Below are positions 47,150-56,189 of a DNA stretch of 64,000 nucleotides, one piece after another. The notes below the pieces were generated by a model that did no database searches, was not told where the DNA came from, and saw only the letters and a program-made list of their open reading frames with translations. Position numbers and translations under genes: made by a program. Source of the DNA: Absidia repens (Eukaryota > Mucoromycota > Mucoromycetes > Mucorales > Cunninghamellaceae); NCBI GenBank assembly GCA_002105175.1, contig MCGE01000002.1, positions 1,426,001-1,490,000 on the forward strand, given 5' to 3'. Position 1 is the stretch's first letter, and each line of letters opens with the position of its first letter.

Positions 47150-47820
47150 AAATAACGACAACTTCACGTGGGCGGTAGTTGAAATGTGTTTGTTTTCGGT
47201 TCTCCGAGCCTTCTTTTTTTTTCATTCTAGTCAACACTATTCAACATCAGCAGCATGGTTTGTTCTATTATCTTGTTGTCTTTGCAGACAAGATGAATCA
47301 ATTAGAACTAGTTTAGTTAAACCTTTCACTGTAGAACAGCTAGTCATGCGCCGTATAGGATAGCTTAACCACTATGTTTGGACTAAATTGTCTATTCTAC
47401 AACAGGACACTACGACCCCGCACACTCACACCCACCTCAAATTACCTCACCTTTAAATATGTGCCATGGCATTATTATTATTAGACCAGTTTAGCTTAGT
47501 TATCATAGTTTGTATTTTATCTGAATAAAATATTTCATGTCTCTTTGCTTTTACATTGTCTCTCATACATTTAACTTGTCTTGTCGATAGGTATACCTTG
47601 AGTGCTTGTGCATATAGGAAAAAAAAAGCTGATGTGTGTGTGTATGCAAAAAATAAAACGGGTTAACCTGTTGTTCTCAGTGTTCAGTCTATTGTATTTG
47701 GTTTAAAAAAACAAAGTTGAGGAGACTTTCGTGAAGTTTTAAAAAAATAACCGGATGGATGCATGAAAAAAATAGACAGTGACCGACGTATAAAAAAATG
47801 ACCAGTAATGAAGGCCATTA
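47150..47820 (+). repeat. Repeat arm R2, copy 2
   Basis: Starts at TTCACGTGGGCGGTAGTTGAAA. Shares ACTCACACCCACCT, TAAATATGTG, ATTAGACCAGTTTAG, CATAGTTTGTAT and CTGAATAAAAT with copy 1 at 34.7-35.6 kb, and ends in a GT-rich stretch and AAAATAGACAGTGACCGA-type words. More diverged than copy 1. Confidence 0.65.
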
Positions 47821-47919
47821 CTTTCATATTATGTACATGATTAAACATTTTATTGTCATTAAAAACAAATATCCTTCACGCGAAGCACAAAATTTTTCAC
47901 GTTCTTGCTGATCAGGGTA

Positions 47920-48827
47920 TGGTGCGGCTCACTTATAATGTCCAAATTTTTCAATTTTCATTTCAATTTGGTGAGATCAATCGCTGTTTGAAAATGCCTT
48001 CTAAAGCCTTTTTTTTTTCCTCCTTCCTTTCTTTTCCTATTTTTTTTTTTTTCCCCCAAATCACCGCCATTACATTGATCTCAATGAGGTCATGTTCAAC
48101 TGGGATTAGTGTCAGGACTAGTTAGAAGGTTTTTCAGCTCAGGTATTACGAGATGCATGGGGAGACCCTTTCATTTTGGATCCAGAATTTGGGACCATTA
48201 TTAGATTAGCTTTTATCTTAGTTTAGTGTTGGTTGTCATTGTTATAATTACTACTGAATAAACTTTGTCTTGCCTTTTTCTATAATTGTCTTTCTCATTG
48301 TTTGATTGTCTTACCAATGTATATACATGGGCTTATTATAAGCAGAAAAAAAAAAACGGGTGTGCGTGTGTCTGTGCGTACAACAACAAAAAAAAGGAGA
48401 CGGCACTTTTTATTGTACAAATAATAAATAAAATAAAAATACATAAACTAATCCTCGTTTGCAAGTCTTACAATCTACATCTACTAACTACGCTTGATAT
48501 CGGAGCGGGAACGAGCAAAAAACAGGACCTGGTTTCCAGGGGTAAAATTTTTTACCTTGTTTTCGGGTTTTCGCCATGCTTTACAAAATAAATGTTTTTA
48601 GTACACCAGATACGTTCAAATCCCAGTCCAGCCAGTCAAAGTTTTCTTTTCTTTTTTTTTTTTTTTTTTTTTTGTTTTAAAAAAAACAAACTGATGTACA
48701 CGATTTGTTCTTAAAAGGTCTGAATTATCATGTTTATACATTGTTTTTTTGAGGCGGCCATTTTTTAAAAAACCATCACCTTTCTAGGATCATGCCTAAT
48801 ATTTGACATTATAAGTGAGCCGCACCA
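47920..48827. mobile_element. 0.9-kb TIR element with TA flanks (Tc1/mariner-like MITE)
   Basis: The left end at 47920 reads TGGTGCGGCTCACTTATAAT and continues GTC. The right end, read on the reverse strand from 48827, is identical over the same 23 bases. Both ends are flanked directly by TA (47918-47919, 48828-48829), the target duplication of the Tc1/mariner superfamily. No transposase frame lies inside, so it would be non-autonomous. The interior carries an R1 fragment (48050-48290), T-tracts and GT-rich DNA. No second copy of this TIR is seen in the window. Confidence 0.75.
48050..48290 (+). repeat. Dispersed repeat R1, copy D, inside the TIR element
   Basis: Contains GTGTCAGGACTAGTTAGAAGG, the core with one mismatch (GGGGAGACCCTTTCATTTTG), the TTAGTTTAG box and CTGAATAAAC. 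Shorter than copies A-C. Its presence between intact TIRs means either insertion into the element or capture by it. Confidence 0.68.
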
Positions 48828-49599
48828 TATATTTAATTATTTTTTATAGGAATAGATTTGTGCTGCTATCATATACTAGTGCTTTGCTTGTTAATTCTTG
48901 ACGAGTAAGATGCATAAAGCCATTGAGAACAATTGATCCAACAAATGTGCGACATTTATAATAATACAATTTGGCTGCTATAAATGCATGAAAAAATCAT
49001 TTATTAATACATTCACATAAAGAATGACAGAAAAAAAAATAGAAGATATCATAATAAAAGAATGGATCACATATAGTGAAAGTGAAAAATAAATAAGTGT
49101 TGTAGGAATAATGCTAGTCTAAATCCGGTTATCTGGCGAAATCTTTGCGCTTTTCCAAAGAGAAGTTTACAGCCCTTCTATAAGATATCCTTGATTCTGC
49201 AGTATTGAATACGAAGTATGTTCCTGATGTGGGCCTACTTTTGTGCGACTTGCTGTATGCGGCCACCTGTCTGTCTACTAAAACCACTCAACTACAATTA
49301 AACCTCCAATTCAACCACAGGTCACAACTTGCATTTAATTTCACATTCATGATTCAGTTCCTAGTCCTAGCACAATCACTAGTATAACAAACACATGTAA
49401 CGATGGTCATCTAATACCCTCTCTTTCTCCATCACGTTATCATCTCCAGCAAAAACAAAAACAAAATTTTCAAAAGTATTCAACGGAACGCCGAAGTGTT
49501 TATTTGTCAAATATGAAGGTATACATGTTAATAAAATAGATAAATAGATAAAAAAAAACCAAGGTAAATAAACTACACAAAAAAATAAAATAAATAATT
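48828..49599. other. Intergenic, no gene recognised
   Basis: Right flank of the TIR element and 3' flank of PPN1. AT-rich, without a convincing frame or repeat. Confidence 0.45.
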
Positions 49600-50056
49600 C
49601 TAAAAGATATTTCTAGTTTGGATAAATATATTGTTGACGAACGTCTTCCAAAGTTGTCGTCCTTTCTTGTCCCCCGGATCCACCATACGCTTTGCCAAAT
49701 CAAAGAAGCTGAGAGCAGAGAGATCATCCATACCGTATTCGTCTGTTGAATATAAAAGCTGATAATGATGTTCTTCTTGCTGCTGTTCCCATTCGGTGAT
49801 ATTTGCAAAATATTGTTCGTACCCCATCAACTTGGCAGTACCTTGATCATTCTTGGTGTAACGATAGAGACGCACAGTCGGATAGTACTTCGGTAACACA
49901 GACGGTGTCACTTGTATGGCCACCACAGGTGATTTTTGCAAAGATTGTTCATCATCATTGAGTTGTTCTGGACGTGGGTTCAAGGAGGCGTACATATCAT
50001 GAAGTTGTCGAGCAAATTTGGGAACTTTGATTTTTGTGGTGGATATCGTCATCGGA

Positions 50057-50102
<46 letters not shown>

Positions 50103-51314
50103 GATGCTGATGACTATGTTGATTCACCCCATGATCCACTGTTGTGTCGCCAGTAATGTTGCTGTTGCTGTTGCTGTCACTTGATTGACCATCCATGCGG
50201 CTTGTATCATATAATAAAAAATGGTCCTTGTTTAAATGACCATACAGGTGACCAATGATAATATCAGAGTAGACAGCTGAGATTTGAGTATAGCTTTCCA
50301 GACAAGAAGATCGATAGTTATTCTCAGAAGGCGGGACATGTCCAAGGACGACTACTTTGTATCCATCCACATAGGCATTTTCCAGTTGCTGTTGGAACCA
50401 ATCCATATGCTGCTGAGCGGTACCTGGCTTGCGACACCCTTGCATCTTTTTATTTTTCTTGATAAAGTACATCGAGTTCAACGACACGGCACGAAGACGA
50501 GGTGCGACATCCACCACAAAAGCACCGTATTTGAGGAACTCGTCCCGCTGATTTTCAGGAATCCAGTGGTCCCACAGATCTTGGTAAAAGTGCAGAAGCT
50601 TGTCCGTTTTCTTGTTTTGTTGTCCGCCTTTAGTAATTTGGTTGTGTGGAATGACGTCGTTGTTACCGAGGGTTGGTACTATGGGAAGGTCAGATCCAAA
50701 GGAATCTTGCATCATCTTGGTCATTAAACGGTTTGATTCATACACATCGGCTCGACTACGCTTTATACGCTTGTCCCAATCGTGTCTATAATTAAAAAAA
50801 AGTGATACAAAATATTAGCGCCTTTGTTGGAATAAAAGTTTCCATTTTAGTATTTGAAAGCGGTCGTTTTACCTTGCGTTGTCACCAGTCCAAACTACAA
50901 AATCTAACTTGTCCTTAAATTCCTTGGAGACCCAATCTAAAGTCTTTTGAGCAAGAGCAATAGGAGTGTCACATCCAGATATACCAAATGATCCAGTTGT
51001 TGATTCCATCTGCTCCACATCCATTGAGGAAGGTAAATCGTGACACGCTGATTTCACCGTAGCACCTGCCAAGTAGCGCGAATCCAACTAGTAATAAAAA
51101 TTACAGAAAGTGTCAGTTTTTCCTGTTTCTGTTTTCATTGGCATATATCACTTACATGAAAGTCAGTAATATGCAAAAAGTATCTATATTCGGTTGAGTT
51201 CAGTTTTGGGTGATCGTTTCCATCATTTGGGACAGTATAAAGTATTTGATAGCACCAAGTAAATGCCAAGGATATCATGATGAACACCATGCCAAAGTAA
51301 ACCCATCGTAACAT
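49600..51314 (-). CDS. PPN1: Endopolyphosphatase, vacuolar
   Basis: 519-aa calcineurin-like phosphoesterase that cleaves inorganic polyphosphate, normally in the vacuole. Exons 51314-51156, 51087-50873, 50785-49600 (sum 1560, in frame). There is a short cytosolic start (MLRWVYFG), one membrane segment (MVFIMISLAFTWCYQILY), then the metallophosphatase blocks: FLHITDFHLD (DxH motif completed across intron 1), VVWTGDNARHDWD (GDxxxHD, completed across intron 2), TLGNNDVIPHN (GNND), VVLGHVPPS and IIGHLYGH. An insert contains a run of 17 glutamines (50051-50101, CAA-rich). The C-terminal TVRLYRYTKND region is typical of fungal Ppn1. The first ATG is used; an upstream in-frame extension lacks ATG. 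Divergent from RPL22, 377 bases away. Confidence 0.95.
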
Positions 51315-51691
51315 GACTTCAGTTTGACGCAAAAGAGGTAAGAAGTAATAATAAAGAGATTTAGATGCTTTAAATATCCGTAATACGCTTAGTAGATCTG
51401 TTATAGAAAGAAAGAGAAAAAAAAAAAAAAAGAAAGAGAAGAAAAAAAAATTGGATGGATTTCATTTTGCCAATGCAGCGTAGATTTAAAATTCCGACTC
51501 AAACACACCATGTTTCACAGTGGGTCAGGAACGTGTGTTGCCAGAAGAAGTAAGTGAGACGAGTTTCGTAATTGAGGTGGCTTGCCTTGAAAAATTTCGA
51601 GCAAAAAATTTTTCATTACTCTTTTTTATTTTATAAAAAAATTTTTATTTACCTTTTTCTTTCTTTCTTTATCAACAACTATTAATATACA
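51315..51691. promoter_or_regulatory. Shared divergent promoter, PPN1/RPL22
   Basis: 377 bases between the ATGs of PPN1 (-) and RPL22 (+). A purine tract sits on the PPN1 side (51410-51450) and a pyrimidine leader before RPL22 (51650-51670). AGGAACGTGTG at about 51527 is the only notable upstream word. No CACGTG. Confidence 0.45.
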
Positions 51692-52063
51692 ATGGCCCCT
51701 GTCAAGTCTACATCCGCTGCCTCTGCTATCAAGAAGACCAAAGTAATTGTCGATTGCTCTGCTCCTGCTAACGATAAGATCTTTGATGTTGCCGCTTTTG
51801 AAAAATACCTCCATGATCGCATCAAGGTAGACGGCCGTACCAACAACTTGGGTGAGGCCATCAAAATCACTCGCTCTGACAATAAGATTTCTATTGTGGC
51901 CAATATTGCTTTTTCGAAGCGTTACATCAAGTACTTGACCAAGAAATTTTTGAAGAAGAATCAAATTCGTGACTGGCTCCGTGTTATCTCCACTGACAAG
52001 CAAACATTTGAGCTTCGTTACTTCAACATTGCAAACGATGAGGAAGAAGCCGATGAAGAATAG
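51692..52063 (+). CDS. RPL22: 60S ribosomal protein L22 (eL22)
   Basis: 123-aa intronless large-subunit protein. MAPVKSTSAASAIKKTKVIV is followed by the conserved core DCSAPANDKIFDVAAFEKYL, DRIKVDGRTNNLG, FSKRYIKYLTKKFLKKNQIR and DWLRVISTDKQTFELRYFNI, ending in an acidic tail (ANDEEEADEE) typical of eL22. The ATG follows a short pyrimidine leader. Its intronless state differs from RPL23 at the window start. Identification is certain. Confidence 0.97.
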   Translation: MAPVKSTSAASAIKKTKVIVDCSAPANDKIFDVAAFEKYLHDRIKVDGRTNNLGEAIKITRSDNKISIVANIAFSKRYIKYLTKKFLKKNQIRDWLRVISTDKQTFELRYFNIANDEEEADEE

Positions 52064-52636
52064 ATTGGTAGTTAACCCTTTCCATCTTACCCTAGTATGA
52101 TAGTAGAAAGGCTTTAGCTTGTCTATCTCCTTTATTTTTTATATGTACATAGTTTATTTATTTATTTATTTATTTTATTTTTAATTGGGTGAGACGAGAA
52201 CGAACCTGATGAGCTTAAATAATAAATTTTTTTGCTCACAAATCACAATCTCTTGCGGACAGACAATCGACAAGACGAACGACAATCAAAGGCGCATTTG
52301 TGGCTGAAGCCTTGTTGAGTTTAAATGACGAATTTTAGGCTGCTGTGATACCAGGGAAGTGGAGGAGGAGGAAGAGGAAGAGGAATTGTGGACTCAACCG
52401 CTCTGTGGTATTGAAAAGACTGGATGAAAGGTGATGTTAGTGCCTGTGTCTTATTGTTTATGCGTAAACAAATTCAGCATCATATGATGTGGTGCGTACT
52501 GTATCAAACAAAAAGTAAATGAAAAATGTCGAATTTGTGTATGAGCAGAGCGATTTTTTTCTTTTCTTTTTTTTTTTATTTCATTCCATTCTCAGCAGGA
52601 ACGGCATTTTTTTTTACGCTTTTTATTTTACACGCA
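52064..52636. other. Intergenic, RPL22 3' flank and leader of next gene
   Basis: TTTA repeats near 52152-52172. Between 52190 and 52340 the words GATGAGCTTAAATAA and TTGTTGAGTTTAAATGA look like a weak local duplication. T-tract at 52548-52577 before the membrane-protein start. No gene. Confidence 0.45.
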
Positions 52637-53614
52637 ATGAGGGTTGTTGTCTTTTGGCAATTCTCTTTATATGTCGTGTTGTTGGGCGTTTTACACTCCA
52701 CTGTGAGGGGATGGTGGTGTCTTGTCTCAGTCGATGCATCCGAATCTAAAGTGGCAACAAACAAAGCATTGTCAATGTCGACATCTGTAGACAATGTTAC
52801 TAGTGAAACACCTTCAGGTCTGAAGACTGCAACAACAACTATCGGCAACAATGACGATAACTTGGAGGAACAACTGAAAGACGATCAGGTGGCGTTAAAG
52901 CGAATGGTAACTATTCTCTCACTTGTCGGAATACTCGGTGCGGTGGCGGTGGTGGCAACAATTGCGATTTTTCTCAAGATGCGACGGCGCAAGCAAAGGA
53001 GCAGCAGTAAGATCGACGATGACGATAAATCGACCACTGAAAATCATTACCAGCAAAGATATTACGATAGCCATGGTATTAATGATTGCCATTCGTTAGA
53101 CAGTGCTAATGATCGGTCGATTGGATATGAAACACCAGCCCAAAACAATACCAGTATCAACAATTTGCCAATTGAATCCACAACACCATCTACTGACGAA
53201 AGTAGGCAGCAGCTTCGATTACCTGACACTGACACAATGGAACCTCAGCCATCTGCGCCGCTATCCACTTTCACGGCAACTTTATATCACCACCGACGCA
53301 CGCTATCTATACCATTGCCGCATCAATCAATACCAATACCATCAGCACCATCCGCTAAGGAATTGAACCGGCACCATCAAGACGACTTGGAAAGTTCATC
53401 TTCGGCTTTACATCAACGGGATAATACTCAGGGACAAGATTGTTATAGTGAACCACCATCATCTGTGAACAGAGCGATCGCGGCAACTCCTGATTTACCA
53501 CCACCTGCCTATACACCAAGCGCTTCTCCTTTGTACAATGGAACATATCAATCCCCCATTGCGTCCGATAACGTTACTCAACTGACGCCTTCGCGAAGAC
53601 ACTCTCAATTTTAG
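52637..53614 (+). CDS. Single-pass membrane protein with PY motif, unknown function
   Basis: 325 aa, intronless. A hydrophobic N-terminal segment (FSLYVVLLGVLHSTVRG) acts as signal peptide. A short Ser/Thr/Asn-rich ectodomain with N-glycosylation sequons follows to about residue 88, then one membrane helix (about 91-113, VTILSLVGILGAVAVVATIA) with a basic stop-transfer (KMRRRKQR). The cytosolic tail of about 205 residues is rich in Ser, Pro, Gln and Asp and contains PPPAYTP, a PPxY motif of the kind bound by Nedd4/Rsp5 WW domains. This layout recalls fungal wall-stress sensors of the Mid2/Wsc type, without a cysteine-rich domain. No family is recognised. An in-frame ATG at 52526 would add 37 residues of Phe-rich leader; the later ATG is preferred. 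Confidence 0.78.
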   Translation: MRVVVFWQFSLYVVLLGVLHSTVRGWWCLVSVDASESKVATNKALSMSTSVDNVTSETPSGLKTATTTIGNNDDNLEEQLKDDQVALKRMVTILSLVGILGAVAVVATIAIFLKMRRRKQRSSSKIDDDDKSTTENHYQQRYYDSHGINDCHSLDSANDRSIGYETPAQNNTSINNLPIESTTPSTDESRQQLRLPDTDTMEPQPSAPLSTFTATLYHHRRTLSIPLPHQSIPIPSAPSAKELNRHHQDDLESSSSALHQRDNTQGQDCYSEPPSSVNRAIAATPDLPPPAYTPSASPLYNGTYQSPIASDNVTQLTPSRRHSQF

Positions 53615-54497
53615 TCCATTCATGACAATTTGGAAACCTCGATTACAGCACTCCGGTATTAGCAGTAGTGATTAGTATTTATTATTGTTAGTATTATTAG
53701 CGTTAGTATTAATATTTAATATAGTTTTATGGGCTGGTCTCACTCCTTTATTTTATTCCTTATTACCTTTGTACAAACTATATTTATGATTTTTTTATAC
53801 CCTTTACTTGAACTATCCTCTTGATTATTTACAAATAATAAACAAAATCTATTTGAATCGAATCATCCATATATCCAATGCATAATGTACTGTGCATTCT
53901 ATTCTTGTTAATGTCTTCTCCTTATTCTTCTATAACTATATCGTCTCCGTCTCCCTAAATCTTTTTTTACTCTTTTTTTTTTTTTTTTTTTTTTTTGATA
54001 TTTTTACTAGGCTACATATTTTACAATGTAATAAACAAACTCCCTTTTTCTTGATCCATTGTAGAAAAATAGAAAAGAACAAGAATGTCATTTGAATGAT
54101 CTCCGACAGTCTCCCTAATTAAATTTGATGTTCTCGACCCTACTCCTGTTTTGCCAATTTTTTTTCGAAATCCCATGTTGGTGATTGATATAGCATTATT
54201 AAATAACGTGGCGCGACTGGATGATTATGATAAATCCCTTAACAGCCATCGCCCCTTGCTCAATAGCCCAATAGCTCACATAACCCGGTCAAAACTCCGA
54301 TCACTCTCCTTTTTTTTTTTTTTTTTTTTTTTACTCTCGTTGCATGAAAGTTGGCTGAAGGATCTACTAAGGGGTAGTCTCGACTGATCAAACCATCTCG
54401 AAGACTTTCTGTTAGTTGATGAGTATGACGATGAAAAGGGACAGAATAATTTGCCACCCTTTCGTCGTAGAATGAATATACGCCCTGATTTTTCGGC
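53615..54497. other. Intergenic, no gene recognised
   Basis: 3' flank of the membrane-protein gene (AATAAA at about 53838), T-tracts at 53976-53996 and 54310-54332, then the promoter of the small secreted peptide gene. Confidence 0.5.
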
Positions 54498-54506
54498 TAT
54501 ATAAAG
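54498..54506 (+). promoter_or_regulatory. TATA box of the cysteine-rich peptide gene
   Basis: TATATAAAG, about 120 bases before the peptide ATG and followed by a CT-rich leader (54520-54545). With the AATAAA downstream of the stop it frames a compact transcription unit. Confidence 0.65.
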
Positions 54507-54621
54507 ACACTTTCTTGCCCTTTTTTTTTTTTTTCTTTCTCTCATCATTCACTTACTCGTTTTTTTAAAAACAACTCTCTTCTTTCTCAATTCTCAATTC
54601 TACTACTAGTAAAATAAAAAT

Positions 54622-54858
54622 ATGTTGGCCTTCAAGACTATGATTGTTGCTTTAACCACCTTGGTGGCTCTCTCTACCGCTGTCAATGCTAACCCCGGTC
54701 CCTCTTTCTTCGACAAGCGTGGTGAATGTGGTGTTATTAACGACTGTGATATCGGGGGCGAAAAATGTTCAGCGAAGTGCAGCAGGGAAAGTGTTAGTGG
54801 CAAACAACTGGAATCTCGCTGTTACATGGAATCCTGCTTCTGTGGCTTCGCCCTTTAA
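54622..54858 (+). CDS. Secreted CS-alpha-beta (defensin-like) cysteine-rich peptide
   Basis: 78-aa precursor, intronless. A signal peptide covers about residues 1-23 (AFKTMIVALTTLVALSTAVN). A short propeptide ends in DKR at residues 31-33, a Kex2 site, and leaves a mature peptide of 45 residues starting GECGVINDC. The mature part has seven cysteines spaced C-x5-C-x6-C-x3-C-x13-C-x4-C-x1-C. The CxxxC and CxC pair is the signature of the cysteine-stabilised alpha-beta fold of defensin-like peptides; here one cysteine is extra. The maturation route is like that of fungal defensin-like peptides. Activity, antimicrobial or signalling, is unknown and is not implied by the pattern. An own TATA box and AATAAA signal support expression. 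Confidence 0.8.
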   Translation: MLAFKTMIVALTTLVALSTAVNANPGPSFFDKRGECGVINDCDIGGEKCSAKCSRESVSGKQLESRCYMESCFCGFAL

Positions 54859-54975
54859 AACGCTCTTGTTTTTTTATCATTCGATATTATTGAAGCATAT
54901 ACCTTTATTTGAATTACCCATCCATTCTCAGCAATATATTAGATTGTTTTCTTTTTTACTTCTAAAACAACATTA

Positions 54976-54981
54976 AATAAA
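54976..54981 (+). terminator. Polyadenylation signal of the peptide gene
   Basis: AATAAA 118 bases after the stop codon, followed by TCTCTTGATT and T-rich sequence. Together with the TATA box it gives a transcript of roughly 0.45-0.5 kb. Confidence 0.55.
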
Positions 54982-55489
54982 ATCTCTTGATTATTTTTTA
55001 AAAACCCGCACTTTATCGTTAATGCGTTCTTGTCATGTGTAAAGGAAGACCGTATTATTCTCTTTATTCCTTTATAGTTGAAAAAAAAAGCAGCAAGTCG
55101 GTTTTTTCTTCTTTTGATTTACAATTAGTTTTGACGATAAGGAGCCGATGATGAAGACAAGTAGAGCCTCCTCTTGGCTGCAAACTAAAAATAGCATGGA
55201 GATCAATCATATTTCAAGAAGAAGGTTACCACTAGTTTTTTAAAGGAATTGCAGACATGAATAAAGGAGACGAACAAAAAAAAAAAAAAAAAAAAATAGG
55301 AGAAGATTCTAATTCAATAAAACTATAATGAAGAACAGAGGTTGGTCTTCGAAGCATTATGCAACAAAATTGTTAGTTATACGGTTTCCATATTCATACT
55401 GTAATCCATCCCTTAATCTCGCTCTATATATATTACAGTATATATGCATTTTTTGTTAATGGTGATATGATGTAGTTCAGGAAGAACGT
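54982..55489. other. Intergenic, no gene recognised
   Basis: AT-rich sequence with an A-tract at 55276-55297. It leads into the composite repeat. Confidence 0.45.
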
Positions 55490-55930
55490 CCTCCAATGCG
55501 TTTAAACCGTCATATTTTTATGCCTCATCGCTGCTTATTGTTTTATGCACCTTTCTATTTTATTTTATTTTCATACGTTCATCAATCCCAACTTTTTAAA
55601 AGCACTCAAGAAAATTTTCTAACCCCTACTTCTTAAAGTTCACTGTATTGTATTGTACTGTATGTACAGCCAACTTCGACGATAGGTCAAAGTCGCTTCC
55701 CATCTAACTTTTTTTTTTTTTTTGACACACACACACATGAACCTTCTTTTTTTCTACATGCACATTCACTCTATTGTAAATGTGAGAATACTGGTTTAGC
55801 AAGAAAAACGAAACGTATGAGAAACTATGGAAAAATAAAAAGACAAGATATATTTCATTCAGATGGAGATATAAACTACGTCGCTATTTAAATGTGAGGT
55901 GATTAGGTGCGTGTATGGAGACATTGTGCT
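55490..55930 (-). repeat. Repeat arm R2, copy 3 (arm of composite element)
   Basis: Reverse-oriented R2. On the sense strand it shares TTTAAATAGCG, CTGAATGAAATATATC, the GT/CA-rich tract (55725-55737) and GTGCATAAAACAATAAGCAGCG with copy 1. Confidence 0.7.
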
Positions 55931-56189
55931 ATAGAATAAACATAAAGTAAAATAGTATAGTCCAATCAAAGAGAGTGAGCTATTCTACAGTAAGTGACAA
56001 ACTATTCTCCCGTGAAAAGTGGGCAAGTAAATTAAACTAGGCCGAATTGCTCCGTCTTGACCGCAAAGGCATCAATAGAAGAGAACAGCCGTGCTGTCAA
56101 TATTGAACGGTGGTATTTAATGTAATGAGAAGAAGACAAACATATCAATGATGTTGTACAGTAGTAATATTGAAAACCATTCCAAAAAT
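55931..56189. repeat. Central spacer of composite element, copy 2
   Basis: Reverse complement matches 34690-34960: GTTTATTCTA, GAATAGTTTGTCACT, CCTAGTTTAATT, GCCTTTGCGG and TTCTTCTCAT in the same order. It joins the R2 arm (left) to the R1 arm (right), at ATTTCAAATCCCGCCCACGTGA. Confidence 0.65.

Noticed and set aside
47853..48125. 90-codon frame overlapping the left TIR
   Set aside because: Runs through the TIR and T-tracts, with no transposase motif; treated as chance within the mobile element.
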